Source: Bacteroidales bacterium UBA5266 (GTDB lineage: Bacteria > Bacteroidota > Bacteroidia > Bacteroidales > WCHB1-69). From it: a stretch of DNA of 31,898 bases. Position 1 is the first letter of the stretch. Each line of letters opens with the position of its first letter. Location: positions 1 to 31,898 of the forward strand of contig DHTG01000027.1 in NCBI GenBank assembly GCA_002411545.1, written 5' to 3'. Shown piece by piece: positions 1-7,736 of this stretch. The translations under genes were made by a program, and so were the position numbers. Below the pieces are notes generated by a model that did not search any database, was not told where the DNA came from, and was given only the letters and a program-made list of their open reading frames with translations.

Positions 1-1098
1 GATTATCTCGGCATTGCCTCCGATTTGAAAAAGGCACTTTCCTTTTATTCCGATTCCGGCGGGAAAGGAGATCCTACCATTTTACAAGAGCAAGCGGTTC
101 AGTTAATGTTGGAAAAACTGGAAGTTGTTTCACAAATGTTTAACGAATTCCCCTCCTCCGGAGGGGTACCCGAAGGGTGGGGTGGTTTCAATTATGAAGA
201 TTATTTTGTTGCCGATACATCAAAAAAGCTTTCCCTCATTTTAGCTGCCGAAGAACATATCTTGGGATTGGAGGACGGAAAGAAGAGATTTATCAATGAG
301 GTAACCACCTTATCAAAAGCATTTGCCATCGCTATTCCTCACGATCAAGCCATGGATGTGAAAGATGAAGTATCTTTCTTTCAAGCCGTAAAAGCCCGAT
401 TGGCCAAATTCGGCTCTATCGATTCAGGTAGAACAGATGAAGATATAGAAACAACCATCCGTCAGGTAATCGACAAAGCATTGGTAACGGATAAAGTAAT
501 TGATGTTTTCGATGCTGCAGGAATAAAGAAACCTGATATTTCAATTCTTTCTGAAGAATTCTTGTTGGAACTCAAAGGAATGGAACACAAAAACATTGCC
601 CTCGAAGTATTAAAACATTTACTGAACGATGAGATAAAATCAAGATCCAAAAAGAACCTTGTAAAAAGCAAGACATTCTTGGAAATGTTAGAAAATGCCA
701 TTAAGAAATACCACAATAAAATCCTTACGGCAGCCGAAGTAATTGAAGAACTCATAAACCTGAGTAAAGACATAGTCGAAATGGACAGTGAAGCCAAAGC
801 CATGGGATTGACGGAATTTGAATATGCTTTTTACACGGCCGTTGCAGACAATGAAAGTGCAAGGAAACTCATGCAAAAAGACAAATTGCGTGAATTAGCG
901 GTTGTTCTTACCGAAACCATTAAACAAAATGCTTCTATTGATTGGACCATCAAGGAAAGTGTAAGGGCAAAACTAAAGGTATCGGTTAAACGACTCTTAC
1001 GAAAATACGGCTATCCACCCGATATGCAAAAACTCGCAACCGAAACCGTTTTAAAACAAGCGGAAATGATAGCGAACGAATTGACATCAAGCAAATAA
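1..1098 (+). CDS. hsdR: Type I restriction enzyme R subunit, C-terminal part (partial)
   Basis: HsdR is the ATP-dependent translocase and nuclease subunit of type I restriction systems. Only the last 365 residues are present: the frame is open from base 1 and ends at TAA 1096-1098, so the nuclease and helicase motor lie upstream of the window. The visible part matches the helical C-terminal region (DUF3387/EcoEI_R_C type), which contacts the methylase core. Recognisable stretches are the EHILGLEDGKKRF block, the FFQAVKARLAKF block, and the final MEHKNIALEVLKHLL and YPPDMQKLATETV region. The frame is intact to its normal end. A GC-rich in-frame insertion encoding roughly NEFPSSGGVPEGW interrupts what is normally a short MFxGFDYxxFF stretch (see separate repeat entry). 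The next gene is convergent, so hsdR ends its transcription unit here. Family call is confident; whether the whole system is functional cannot be seen. Confidence 0.9.
   Translation, partial: DYLGIASDLKKALSFYSDSGGKGDPTILQEQAVQLMLEKLEVVSQMFNEFPSSGGVPEGWGGFNYEDYFVADTSKKLSLILAAEEHILGLEDGKKRFINEVTTLSKAFAIAIPHDQAMDVKDEVSFFQAVKARLAKFGSIDSGRTDEDIETTIRQVIDKALVTDKVIDVFDAAGIKKPDISILSEEFLLELKGMEHKNIALEVLKHLLNDEIKSRSKKNLVKSKTFLEMLENAIKKYHNKILTAAEVIEELINLSKDIVEMDSEAKAMGLTEFEYAFYTAVADNESARKLMQKDKLRELAVVLTETIKQNASIDWTIKESVRAKLKVSVKRLLRKYGYPPDMQKLATETVLKQAEMIANELTSSK
150..185 (+). repeat. GC-rich palindromic element inserted in frame in hsdR
   Basis: These 36 bases are 27/36 G or C (75%), in an AT-rich gene. 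They contain the perfect palindrome CCTCCGGAGG (155-164), directly followed by the palindrome GGTACC (165-170), then CGAAGGGTGGGGTGG. They translate as a proline/glycine-rich loop (SSGGVPEGWGG) at a place where HsdR proteins, from memory of the family, have only a short MFxGFDY link. The extra length is about 13 codons, a multiple of three. This looks like a small palindromic repeat that inserts into coding sequence without breaking the frame, comparable in logic to Rickettsia palindromic elements. Only one copy was recognised in the window. Confidence 0.6.
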
Positions 1099-1125
1099 CA
1101 GTTAAACGATAATTTGGGAATGATT

Positions 1126-1722
1126 TTAATTGATTTGTCCTTCTTCTATGAGTCGGACAATGTGTTCAATTTCTTTGTCTTTGCCGTTAGGGTCGTAATT
1201 ATCTTTTAGGTTATACTTAAACAAGCGGGCAATGGATTGATAGAAGAAAGCTTGAAACGAGCCGCGCAGTTCATCCACGATGTAATAGGTAGTTTTGCCG
1301 GTTTCTCTGTCGACCAGTTTCAGCAAAAGAACGCCTTGTGTAAAGGTCATTCTTTCAATATCATTGATATATTGTTTGCGAAGATTCTTTTCGGCTTGTT
1401 TCATCAGTGCTTTTTGTTCTTTTTCGGGCAGTCCGACGAGCATTTTATCGTATTTTTCCAGTAATTCAGCTGCTGTACGTGCATAGGGATATACTTTCAA
1501 AATATTCTTAACAAGCTTGGTTTTTCTTCGTTTTTCCCGTTCGCTGGTTCCGTCTTTAAAACCGATAATATAAATATTATTTAGAGGGATGTGAGCAAGG
1601 GTATCTCTATCGACGATTACCCCTCGAAATATTTTTAATTTTTGTGCTTTAATGTTTTGTAAGCCAATTCCAAACATTAAGAAAATACAGATGATATACC
1701 ACTTGTTATTGATTCCTTTCAT
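1126..1722 (-). CDS. Exported DUF4294 family protein
   Basis: A 198-residue protein of unknown function that fits the Bacteroidota DUF4294 family. Residues 1-26 form a signal peptide (hydrophobic core, cleavage expected after IKA before Gln27). A short strand-rich stretch follows (ILKIFRGVIVDRDTL-like, then PLNNIYI), then a charged helical region with the YPYARTAAELLEKYDKML motif typical of the family, and a C-terminal part with TTYYIVDELRGSFQAFFYQSIARLF. No catalytic motif is apparent. It probably works in the periplasm. It is a single-gene unit: the upstream neighbour ends 66 bp away and a TAnnTTTG element sits about 30 bp before the start. The downstream hsdR fragment is convergent. Confidence 0.75.
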   Translation of the reverse strand: MKGINNKWYIICIFLMFGIGLQNIKAQKLKIFRGVIVDRDTLAHIPLNNIYIIGFKDGTSEREKRRKTKLVKNILKVYPYARTAAELLEKYDKMLVGLPEKEQKALMKQAEKNLRKQYINDIERMTFTQGVLLLKLVDRETGKTTYYIVDELRGSFQAFFYQSIARLFKYNLKDNYDPNGKDKEIEHIVRLIEEGQIN

Positions 1723-1752
1723 TCCATAATAAGTTTATAGGATATAGTTGTG

Positions 1753-1760
1753 CAAATTTA
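1753..1760 (-). promoter_or_regulatory. Bacteroidota -7 element before the DUF4294 gene
   Basis: The minus strand reads TAAATTTG, an exact match to TAnnTTTG, 30 bp upstream of the start codon at 1722. No clear -33 TTTG was found. Confidence 0.45.
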
Positions 1761-1788
1761 ATGCTAAATATTTTCGATTAAGCCGTAT

Positions 1789-3174
1789 TTACATTTCCGA
1801 GCTTCTCACTTTTTTCTCTTTTTTAGGTCTAATGCCGAGATATAAGCCCGATTGTAGGCTAAAGTTATTGATTCGTAAGGGTATGAAAGGAGCTATGAAA
1901 TTATCAAAAGAACAGTACCATTGTACGGGTCCGAAATGAAAATGAAAGCCGAAACCTACATTGGAATAGGTACGGTTATAAATGGAATAGGATAGGGCTA
2001 ATTCCACTATATTACCAAAATAACCGCTACAACCGAAGGTGAAAGATGGGATTATTCTTTTACCCACAAAATCGGTGCGCGATAATACACTGAAACGAAA
2101 TTTAGAGAGCTTGTAGAAAGCTTCTATATAAACTTTGGGATAAACAGAGGAGGTATAGGCTGCAATAGATTGGTAAGAGGCGGTAAAAAAATCATCCTGA
2201 TTTAAGGAATCTAAGAAGGAAGTAGCATCGTCAAATTCCCCGTTTACCAATTCTTGCATGGTTATTTTCAGTCCGTTGAAATATATATTGCCATCCGCGG
2301 CAAAACTTCCGGTATCGTTGGTTTGAAAGCTCGCTCTTTGTGTAAGTTCGGCATTTTTCCATTTAATAAACCCCAAATCCGTTATGCCTACGGCGATTCC
2401 CAAATCATAAGGAAGTTTGATGGTTGTACCTAGGTCAAAGGCCATACCTACGTTTTTAAATAGTCCCGCGATAAAAGCTTCTTGTTGAAAATTAAAATCA
2501 GTATCTAAGGGTAAATACGTATTGGCTTGTATTTTGCCGTTGGCAAGGATAGACCAATCTTGGGTGGTTAAAAAATTGATTTCCGATTGGGTAGTGTGAA
2601 TATTGCTAATGCCGAATAACAATTTCGGACGTAAACCGAAAGTATAGTTTTTGTTTAGCGTGTATTGATATGCCACTCCAATTTCAAGGTAAGAAGAATG
2701 ATAAACAGAGGGTTTTGATTGTACATTCTCTCCAATATATTCGGCATTGCCTTCAATAAACATTTTCATCAGTTCATTGGGAAAGAAAACATAGGATTCG
2801 GAACGCAAACGAGTGCTGAACGAAACATAAGACTTTTCTTTGATTCTGAATCCAAAGCCAATAATCTCTTCATTAAGATGTATTTGAAGCGAAGATTGTC
2901 TTTTTAGATTATTTAGTAAGCCACGGGGGTTAATTATTTTAGAAGTATCGGTCGAAACAATCAGTTTTTTATAGGTAAACAGATTTTCATTGATCAATAT
3001 ATTAGAATTTGAAAGTAGGGGAATACCGACATGCCATTTATAGAGGGAAGGTTTGCCGGGATTATAATTTGTAGAATATATATTCTCTTGTAACAAAGCA
3101 AGAGATTGTTGCGCTTTACTGGTGAAACAAAACGATACGGATATAAAGGCGGTTAAAATAAGATACTTTTTCAT
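1789..3174 (-). CDS. DUF5723-like outer membrane beta-barrel protein
   Basis: A 461-residue exported protein. Residues 1-21 are a signal peptide ending SKA before Gln22. The rest is rich in alternating aromatic/polar strands of about ten residues (for example GFGFRIKEKSYVSFSTRLRS, YLEIGVAYQYTLN, YTFGLRPKLLFGIS), as in porin-like barrels, and the overall pattern resembles DUF5723 proteins of Bacteroidota. The extreme C-terminus is basic (RPKKEKKVRSSEM). It starts 19 bp after the stop of the upstream lipoprotein gene on the same strand, so the two are probably cotranscribed and may work together at the outer membrane. No enzymatic motif is seen; substrate or partner is unknown. Confidence 0.65.
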   Translation of the reverse strand: MKKYLILTAFISVSFCFTSKAQQSLALLQENIYSTNYNPGKPSLYKWHVGIPLLSNSNILINENLFTYKKLIVSTDTSKIINPRGLLNNLKRQSSLQIHLNEEIIGFGFRIKEKSYVSFSTRLRSESYVFFPNELMKMFIEGNAEYIGENVQSKPSVYHSSYLEIGVAYQYTLNKNYTFGLRPKLLFGISNIHTTQSEINFLTTQDWSILANGKIQANTYLPLDTDFNFQQEAFIAGLFKNVGMAFDLGTTIKLPYDLGIAVGITDLGFIKWKNAELTQRASFQTNDTGSFAADGNIYFNGLKITMQELVNGEFDDATSFLDSLNQDDFFTASYQSIAAYTSSVYPKVYIEAFYKLSKFRFSVLSRTDFVGKRIIPSFTFGCSGYFGNIVELALSYSIYNRTYSNVGFGFHFHFGPVQWYCSFDNFIAPFIPLRINNFSLQSGLYLGIRPKKEKKVRSSEM

Positions 3175-3193
3175 GTTTGTGATATTTTAGCCA

Positions 3194-4777
3194 TTAAAAT
3201 TTTGTTTTGATATGGGTTTGTATGCCAAGTTTAATGTTTAGTTTTTGTTCGTCATAGTAAAAAATCATACGCGGATCGCTTGAGTTTACATCAGCATCAG
3301 TTTTAATAATTAAATATTTAGCCCTTTCTAATGCCTGTAGACGTTTGGATTCAAGATTGGTTTTTGTAACAGAAGTAGTGGCTTCTTTGACATGATAATC
3401 GTTCGAAGGATCTGTAATAGCTTTGGCAATGTGTAAGGGGGTGTTAAATAAAGAATCAACGAGCTGGGAAGATTCATCTAAGAAATAAATTTGAGTTTTC
3501 AAACCAAAGGGAAAGTTGTTTTTCATTTCTAGTCTGAAGATGATGTAGGCTAATTGATCGGTGTTTAAACTGTCGATGTTAAACGGAATGGTGTCGTAAT
3601 AAGAAAGATTATATAAATCAATATCCAAGGGCACTTCTATGCGTGCACGTACTTTGTAACATGCACTATCGGTAACAAAGTATTTCTTGCCGTCCATGCC
3701 ATTGTTGTTTAAGATACCTTCGGCTTTGAAATTAATATATGTATTTTGATTGGCATATTTAAAGTTATTTATTTCAAATTGTTCTTTTGTTGTAGCGTAT
3801 TCCCCTTTGTTTTTGGGATAATTTACCAAAAGAATATGATTAGGTGGAAGTAAACGTGAATAATCCTGATCAATGTCGTTGCATAGCATGAGGGTATCAA
3901 TTTCTAAGGAGAGAGGCATTCCCACATTGTTTTCCACTTCTACATCAATAAAGGCTTTGTTAAACATACAGCGAAGCAAGGCAGTATTCTCTATCATATT
4001 CATCTTAAATTTCTGAGAGATGTATTCTGATACTCTATCCGTTTGTCCATGTAGCCATGAAAAGGATAAAGCAGGGACTGAAATACCAACATCTAAATGA
4101 TAAGGAAAATTTAAAGCCATGCTCTCAGGGGTAATGGCTACGTCGAAGGTAATGGGAATAGTGTTTGTCTGATTGGTAAACACCACATAGTGTTTAGAAA
4201 GATCAAGTTCAAAATTCAATATGGATGATGAGCCTGTTTGTGTGATGGATATGGGATGTTTATTTTCATCAAGAATAAAATCACTTTTCAATGTGATGGC
4301 ATAAGGATGATTAATGTCGCTGACAATGTTGATGGAAAGTAAGCCTTCGTTTAATAAAGCGGAATCGAGAAACATGCTGTTGATTGTGAATTGAAGAGCA
4401 GTGTCAATGGGAAAAACCAATGTTTCTTTGGTTTGTTTGTTTAGTCCGTAAGGATTAGACAGTTCAAAATTGAAATTTTGTGGATCAATGGAGGTGCTGA
4501 ACATATCATCTCCCTGCAAGGAATAAGCCGTTGACGTGTTAAACAACAAGGTTAACACATTATCTTTGTTCTCAAACGAAAAATCTGCTCCACTATCCAT
4601 GTCGATATTAAAATCGCTTAAGGAAGCTTCTATGTTAAAAACATTGGCTGCCCATTTGGAATCAATGTCAATTTGAACGTTATCAAAGTCAAAAGTATCC
4701 TCTTTTAAACAAGCAGAAAAAATAAAAAGGAAAAATGTCAGGAGGGATAGTATAGGGAGTCTTACATTAGGTTTCAT
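3194..4777 (-). CDS. Hypothetical large lipoprotein, probably surface-exposed
   Basis: A 527-residue protein not assigned to a named family. The N-terminus has a basic start, a hydrophobic stretch and a lipobox ending FSAC, with Cys23 as the likely lipidated residue. The next residues are LKED; an acidic, Lys-containing run just after the cysteine resembles the lipoprotein export signal described for Bacteroidota surface lipoproteins. The mature part is strand-rich without low-complexity regions and has repeated 'FxFELSNPYGLN'/'VEVENNVGMPLSLEID'-like stretches suggestive of Ig-like or vitellogenin-type beta layers. It is the first gene of a two-gene unit with the DUF5723 barrel gene 19 bp downstream. 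A -7 element lies about 25 bp before the start. Confidence 0.65.
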   Translation of the reverse strand: MKPNVRLPILSLLTFFLFIFSACLKEDTFDFDNVQIDIDSKWAANVFNIEASLSDFNIDMDSGADFSFENKDNVLTLLFNTSTAYSLQGDDMFSTSIDPQNFNFELSNPYGLNKQTKETLVFPIDTALQFTINSMFLDSALLNEGLLSINIVSDINHPYAITLKSDFILDENKHPISITQTGSSSILNFELDLSKHYVVFTNQTNTIPITFDVAITPESMALNFPYHLDVGISVPALSFSWLHGQTDRVSEYISQKFKMNMIENTALLRCMFNKAFIDVEVENNVGMPLSLEIDTLMLCNDIDQDYSRLLPPNHILLVNYPKNKGEYATTKEQFEINNFKYANQNTYINFKAEGILNNNGMDGKKYFVTDSACYKVRARIEVPLDIDLYNLSYYDTIPFNIDSLNTDQLAYIIFRLEMKNNFPFGLKTQIYFLDESSQLVDSLFNTPLHIAKAITDPSNDYHVKEATTSVTKTNLESKRLQALERAKYLIIKTDADVNSSDPRMIFYYDEQKLNIKLGIQTHIKTKF

Positions 4778-4800
4778 AACATATAGGGTTAAATTTCATG

Positions 4801-4808
4801 CAAAAATA
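4801..4808 (-). promoter_or_regulatory. -7 element before the lipoprotein/barrel pair
   Basis: The minus strand reads TATTTTTG, matching TAnnTTTG, 23 bp upstream of the ATG at 4777. An AT-only dyad (TATTTTAT 4809-4816 and ATAAAATA 4823-4830) lies immediately upstream and could affect promoter melting or act as an operator; that role is inference. Confidence 0.45.
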
Positions 4809-4863
4809 TATTTTATTTTAATATAAAATAAAAATCTTTTTTTGTTTGTTTATCAGTATTTAT

Positions 4864-5742
4864 TTAATTAGATATTAACGATTTATGTTTCCATCGCTTG
4901 TGACTCCACAACCAATATTCGGGTTGGTTTATAATATCTTGTTCGAGATGGTGTACGTAGGCATGAATGATGTCGCCATAAGCTGTTTGTGAAGGCTTGT
5001 CGGTAATTAAGGTAAATTCACACTCATAATATCCTTTACGTTTTTGTTTTACAACATAATATATTACCGGATAATCATATTTTTTAGCAAAATATTCTCC
5101 TCCGTAAATCATGTCTGTTTTTTGATTCAGAAAATCGACAATGAATGATTTGTGTACATTGGCCGGTGTTTGGTCGCTCAACATCATATATGCACATGCT
5201 TTTTGTTCTATGTCGTATTGTTTCATTGTCTCTCGTATGTTTTTGGCAAAAACCACTTCTGTGCCGTAACGTGTACGGAATTGATTGATTGTTTTTTCGA
5301 ATGATTTATTGGTGTTTTCTTTACCGACACCTATGCCATGATGGTTGAATTGTTTATCGAGCGATAAAACCATCCATTCCCAATTGTTATAATGACCGGA
5401 TAATAAAATAACACTTTTGTTTTGTTTATAATAGGTGTTTACTATTTCCGGATTTTTACAGTAGTAATGTTTCATGACTTCTTTTTCGGACAGGCTTAGC
5501 ATTTTAATGCCTTCCATAAAAAGATTACAAAGATGTGTGTAATATTTTTTTTCAATGTTTAATAAATCACTTTCCGATGCATTAGGGAACGCATTAGCCA
5601 AGTTTGTTCGTACGGTTTTCAGTCGATAACGAAAAATACGATATAAAAAAAATCGGATAAGTTTTGCCAATCCATATAAGCAAGGCATAGGGAGGAAAGA
5701 AAGTGGAAACAACAACAGATAAATAACAATCTTAGTTCCCAT
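4864..5742 (-). CDS. Lipid A-type acyltransferase (LpxL/HtrB family)
   Basis: A 292-residue inner-membrane acyltransferase that would add a secondary acyl chain to the lipid A precursor. The N-terminus is hydrophobic with a membrane anchor (residues about 1-25), followed by the RTNLANAFPNAS stretch usual for the family. The catalytic H-x4-E pair is seen as His117 and Glu122 in SGHYNNWEW; further family blocks are VGKENTNKSFEKTINQFRTRYG and the SDQTPAN stretch. The C-terminus ends with the QPEYWLWSHKRWKHK motif typical of the family. Its start ATG lies within the last codons of the upstream sirtuin gene (11-bp overlap), which suggests translational coupling. It is the last gene of the surE operon. 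The particular acyl chain added cannot be told from the sequence. Confidence 0.85.
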   Translation of the reverse strand: MGTKIVIYLLLFPLSFLPMPCLYGLAKLIRFFLYRIFRYRLKTVRTNLANAFPNASESDLLNIEKKYYTHLCNLFMEGIKMLSLSEKEVMKHYYCKNPEIVNTYYKQNKSVILLSGHYNNWEWMVLSLDKQFNHHGIGVGKENTNKSFEKTINQFRTRYGTEVVFAKNIRETMKQYDIEQKACAYMMLSDQTPANVHKSFIVDFLNQKTDMIYGGEYFAKKYDYPVIYYVVKQKRKGYYECEFTLITDKPSQTAYGDIIHAYVHHLEQDIINQPEYWLWSHKRWKHKSLISN

Positions 5743-6442
5743 TTTTACTCATTTCGATTAATTCGTCCACTACTTTCGGAAGTCCGCTTCCCGCTTTTTG
5801 AGCGATTCGAATCACACTTCTGTTAGGGATAGTTGTTTGATCTGCTTTAGGATCGATATAATAAACCGGAATTTCGTTTTTGGCATAATAAATCAATCCG
5901 GCAGCGGGATATACGGCCATTGAAGTACCGATAATAAGTATAATATCGGCTTTTTGTACGATATCAGCGGCTTCTTCCATTTTTGGTACGGATTCGCCAA
6001 ACCATACAATGTGAGGACGCATTTGTTGTCCGTAGGGGCACAGATCACCCAATTGAATTTCATTTGTGTTGCTATCAATGGGGAGTATATAGTTGGGGTC
6101 GACTTGGCTGCGTTTTTTGCGTAATTCCCCATGAAGATGCAACACCTTTGAAGAGCCGGCGCGTTCGTGCAAATCGTCTACATTCTGTGTGATTACATCC
6201 ACTTCGTAATTTGCTTCCAAGCGTACCAAGCTTAGGTGTGCATTGTTGGGAGAAACGTGTATAAGTTGTTTTAATCGTTCATTATAGAAATGTAATACCA
6301 GTTTATAATCCTTGTGCCAAGCTTCGGGTGTTGCCACATCTTCAATCCGATAGTTTTCCCATAGTCCATCTTCATCACGAAAAGTCTTAATTCCGCTTTC
6401 CGCACTAATACCTGCACCGGTAATAGCTACTATACGTTTCAT
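5732..6442 (-). CDS. cobB: Sir2-family NAD-dependent protein deacylase
   Basis: A 236-residue sirtuin that removes lysine acyl groups using NAD. Rossmann-fold motifs are GAGISAESGIKTFRDEDGLW (residues about 9-28), TQNVDDLHERAG (85-96) with the QNVD block, catalytic His104 in LHLHGEL, and RPHIVWFGE (142-150). Tyr53 and Arg56 (HFYNERLKQ) match the Y-x-x-R pair that lets class III sirtuins such as CobB and SIRT5 accept succinyl or malonyl groups. The zinc-binding cysteine pairs found in most sirtuins are absent: between His104 and Pro143 there is only Cys135. That seems lineage-typical for Bacteroidota, but I could not check. It sits directly against the small membrane protein gene upstream and overlaps the acyltransferase gene downstream by 11 bp. 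Confidence 0.9.
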   Translation of the reverse strand: MKRIVAITGAGISAESGIKTFRDEDGLWENYRIEDVATPEAWHKDYKLVLHFYNERLKQLIHVSPNNAHLSLVRLEANYEVDVITQNVDDLHERAGSSKVLHLHGELRKKRSQVDPNYILPIDSNTNEIQLGDLCPYGQQMRPHIVWFGESVPKMEEAADIVQKADIILIIGTSMAVYPAAGLIYYAKNEIPVYYIDPKADQTTIPNRSVIRIAQKAGSGLPKVVDELIEMSKNGN

Positions 6443-6730
6443 TTACACAAATTTTAAATACACAGCAAAATATAAAATGGCATATACAAAGGTTACTAAT
6501 AAGATGCCTCTTCCTGTACGATCGTACTTTAGTTTTTTTAAATAATACCTAAGTGTAAACAAATTCGGAAATATCGAAACTAACATCAAAGTGGGAAGTT
6601 TGATTAAATATTCTTTCCCTTCAGGAGCAAATATTTCGGAAATGCCATATAATATACCAAATAAAATTGCAGGGAAAAGGATACCAATCACTAATCCCAA
6701 ATACATACTGTCTCTACGAAGTCTTTCCAT
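6443..6730 (-). CDS. Small three-helix membrane protein, unknown function
   Basis: A 95-residue protein with three predicted membrane segments: about residues 10-32 (GLVIGILFPAILFGILYGI), 45-62 (LPTLMLVSIFPNLFTL) and 75-93 (ILLVTFVYAILYFAVYL). A short loop with KKLKYDRTGRG lies between the second and third. No family was recognised. It starts 9 bp after the surE stop, and its own stop abuts the cobB start, so it is almost certainly a translated member of the surE-cobB-acyltransferase operon rather than a chance frame. Confidence 0.7.
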   Translation of the reverse strand: MERLRRDSMYLGLVIGILFPAILFGILYGISEIFAPEGKEYLIKLPTLMLVSIFPNLFTLRYYLKKLKYDRTGRGILLVTFVYAILYFAVYLKFV

Positions 6731-6739
6731 ATCATATTG

Positions 6740-7552
6740 TTAATTAAATTTCCATTTTTTCATGGTTTTGATAAACGAATGTGCTGTTAAATCGGGTTGT
6801 ACGGGTTGAATGGATACATAATTGTTTTGTATAGCCCATTCATCGGTGTCTTCACCTTTATCCAAATCTAACAGATAGCCGCTTAACCAATAATAAGGTT
6901 TTCCAATCGGGTCGATACGCTCTTCCAGTTCTTCTTGCCAATGGTTTTTTGCTTGTCGTGTAATGCGGTAGCCTTTTATGTCGGATAAAGCAATATTGGG
7001 AATGTTCACGTTTAAGCAAATGTTTTCGGGTAGTTTATTTTCCAAAGCAGATTTAATGATTTTATAAGCAACGTCTTTAGCCGCTTCAAAATTTGCATTC
7101 GCACTGTAATCGCAGAGAGAGAAGCCTATAGATGGGGTATTATTAATACATCCTTCGATTACGGCAGCCATGGTTCCCGAATAAAAAATACTTGATGATG
7201 AATTAGAACCATGATTTATCCCTGCCACCAACAAATCAATTTTTTGCTCTTTTAATAACACACATTGAGCCAGTTTAATAGCATCGACCGGAGTGTTGTT
7301 AGCTTTGTATATTTCAAAATCTTTTTCTGCATAAATTTTCCGTAAACGTATAGGGGAGCTAAATGTAATTGCATGACTTTTCCCCGATTGTGCGGAACCC
7401 GGGGCTACTATAATTACCCTTCCAAACATACGGGCTACATCAGCTAAGGCTCGTATGCCCTTGGCATCAACACCGTCATCGTTGGTGACTAAAATCAATG
7501 GTTTTTCTTTGGACATGCTTGCATCCGATGCTTCCTTTTTTTTCTTTGTCAT
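6740..7552 (-). CDS. surE: 5'/3'-nucleotidase SurE
   Basis: SurE is a metal-dependent phosphatase acting on nucleoside 5'- and 3'-monophosphates. At 270 residues it is of usual length. The metal site is NDDG (Asn24, Asp25, Asp26) in ILVTNDDGVDAKGI; further signature blocks are APGSAQSGKSHAITF, the AGINHGSNSSSSIFYSGTMAAVIEG region and LNVNIPN. The first 12 residues are a charged extension (MTKKKKEASDAS), and a second Met at position 13 (MSKEKPLIL) is an alternative start closer to the fold. It heads a four-gene operon, preceded by a -7 element about 47 bp before the first ATG. Confidence 0.93.
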   Translation of the reverse strand: MTKKKKEASDASMSKEKPLILVTNDDGVDAKGIRALADVARMFGRVIIVAPGSAQSGKSHAITFSSPIRLRKIYAEKDFEIYKANNTPVDAIKLAQCVLLKEQKIDLLVAGINHGSNSSSSIFYSGTMAAVIEGCINNTPSIGFSLCDYSANANFEAAKDVAYKIIKSALENKLPENICLNVNIPNIALSDIKGYRITRQAKNHWQEELEERIDPIGKPYYWLSGYLLDLDKGEDTDEWAIQNNYVSIQPVQPDLTAHSFIKTMKKWKFN

Positions 7553-7598
7553 TAAAAAGTTTTAATTATTAAATTAATACATTTGAAATTTGTTTATG

Positions 7599-7606
7599 CA
7601 AAAGTA
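7599..7606 (-). promoter_or_regulatory. -7 element for the surE operon
   Basis: The minus strand reads TACTTTTG, an exact TAnnTTTG match. It lies in the 184-bp divergent gap between surE and hldD and would give a leader of about 40 nt. Confidence 0.5.
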
Positions 7607-7705
7607 TATAAAAATATCTAATTATACATCTTTTGTCCTCAATTGCTTTATTCTTTTTTGCTAGGCTATTTTGATAAAATTGCTTATTGGTATTACAAAA
7701 AGTTT

Positions 7706-7713
7706 TACCTTTG
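7706..7713 (+). promoter_or_regulatory. -7 element for hldD
   Basis: TACCTTTG, an exact match to the Bacteroidota -7 consensus, followed by CA and an A-rich stretch, 23 bp before the hldD ATG. The only nearby -33 candidate is an imperfect ATTG at 7679-7682. Confidence 0.55.
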
Positions 7714-7736
7714 CAAAAAAATATTTTAACTGCTGA

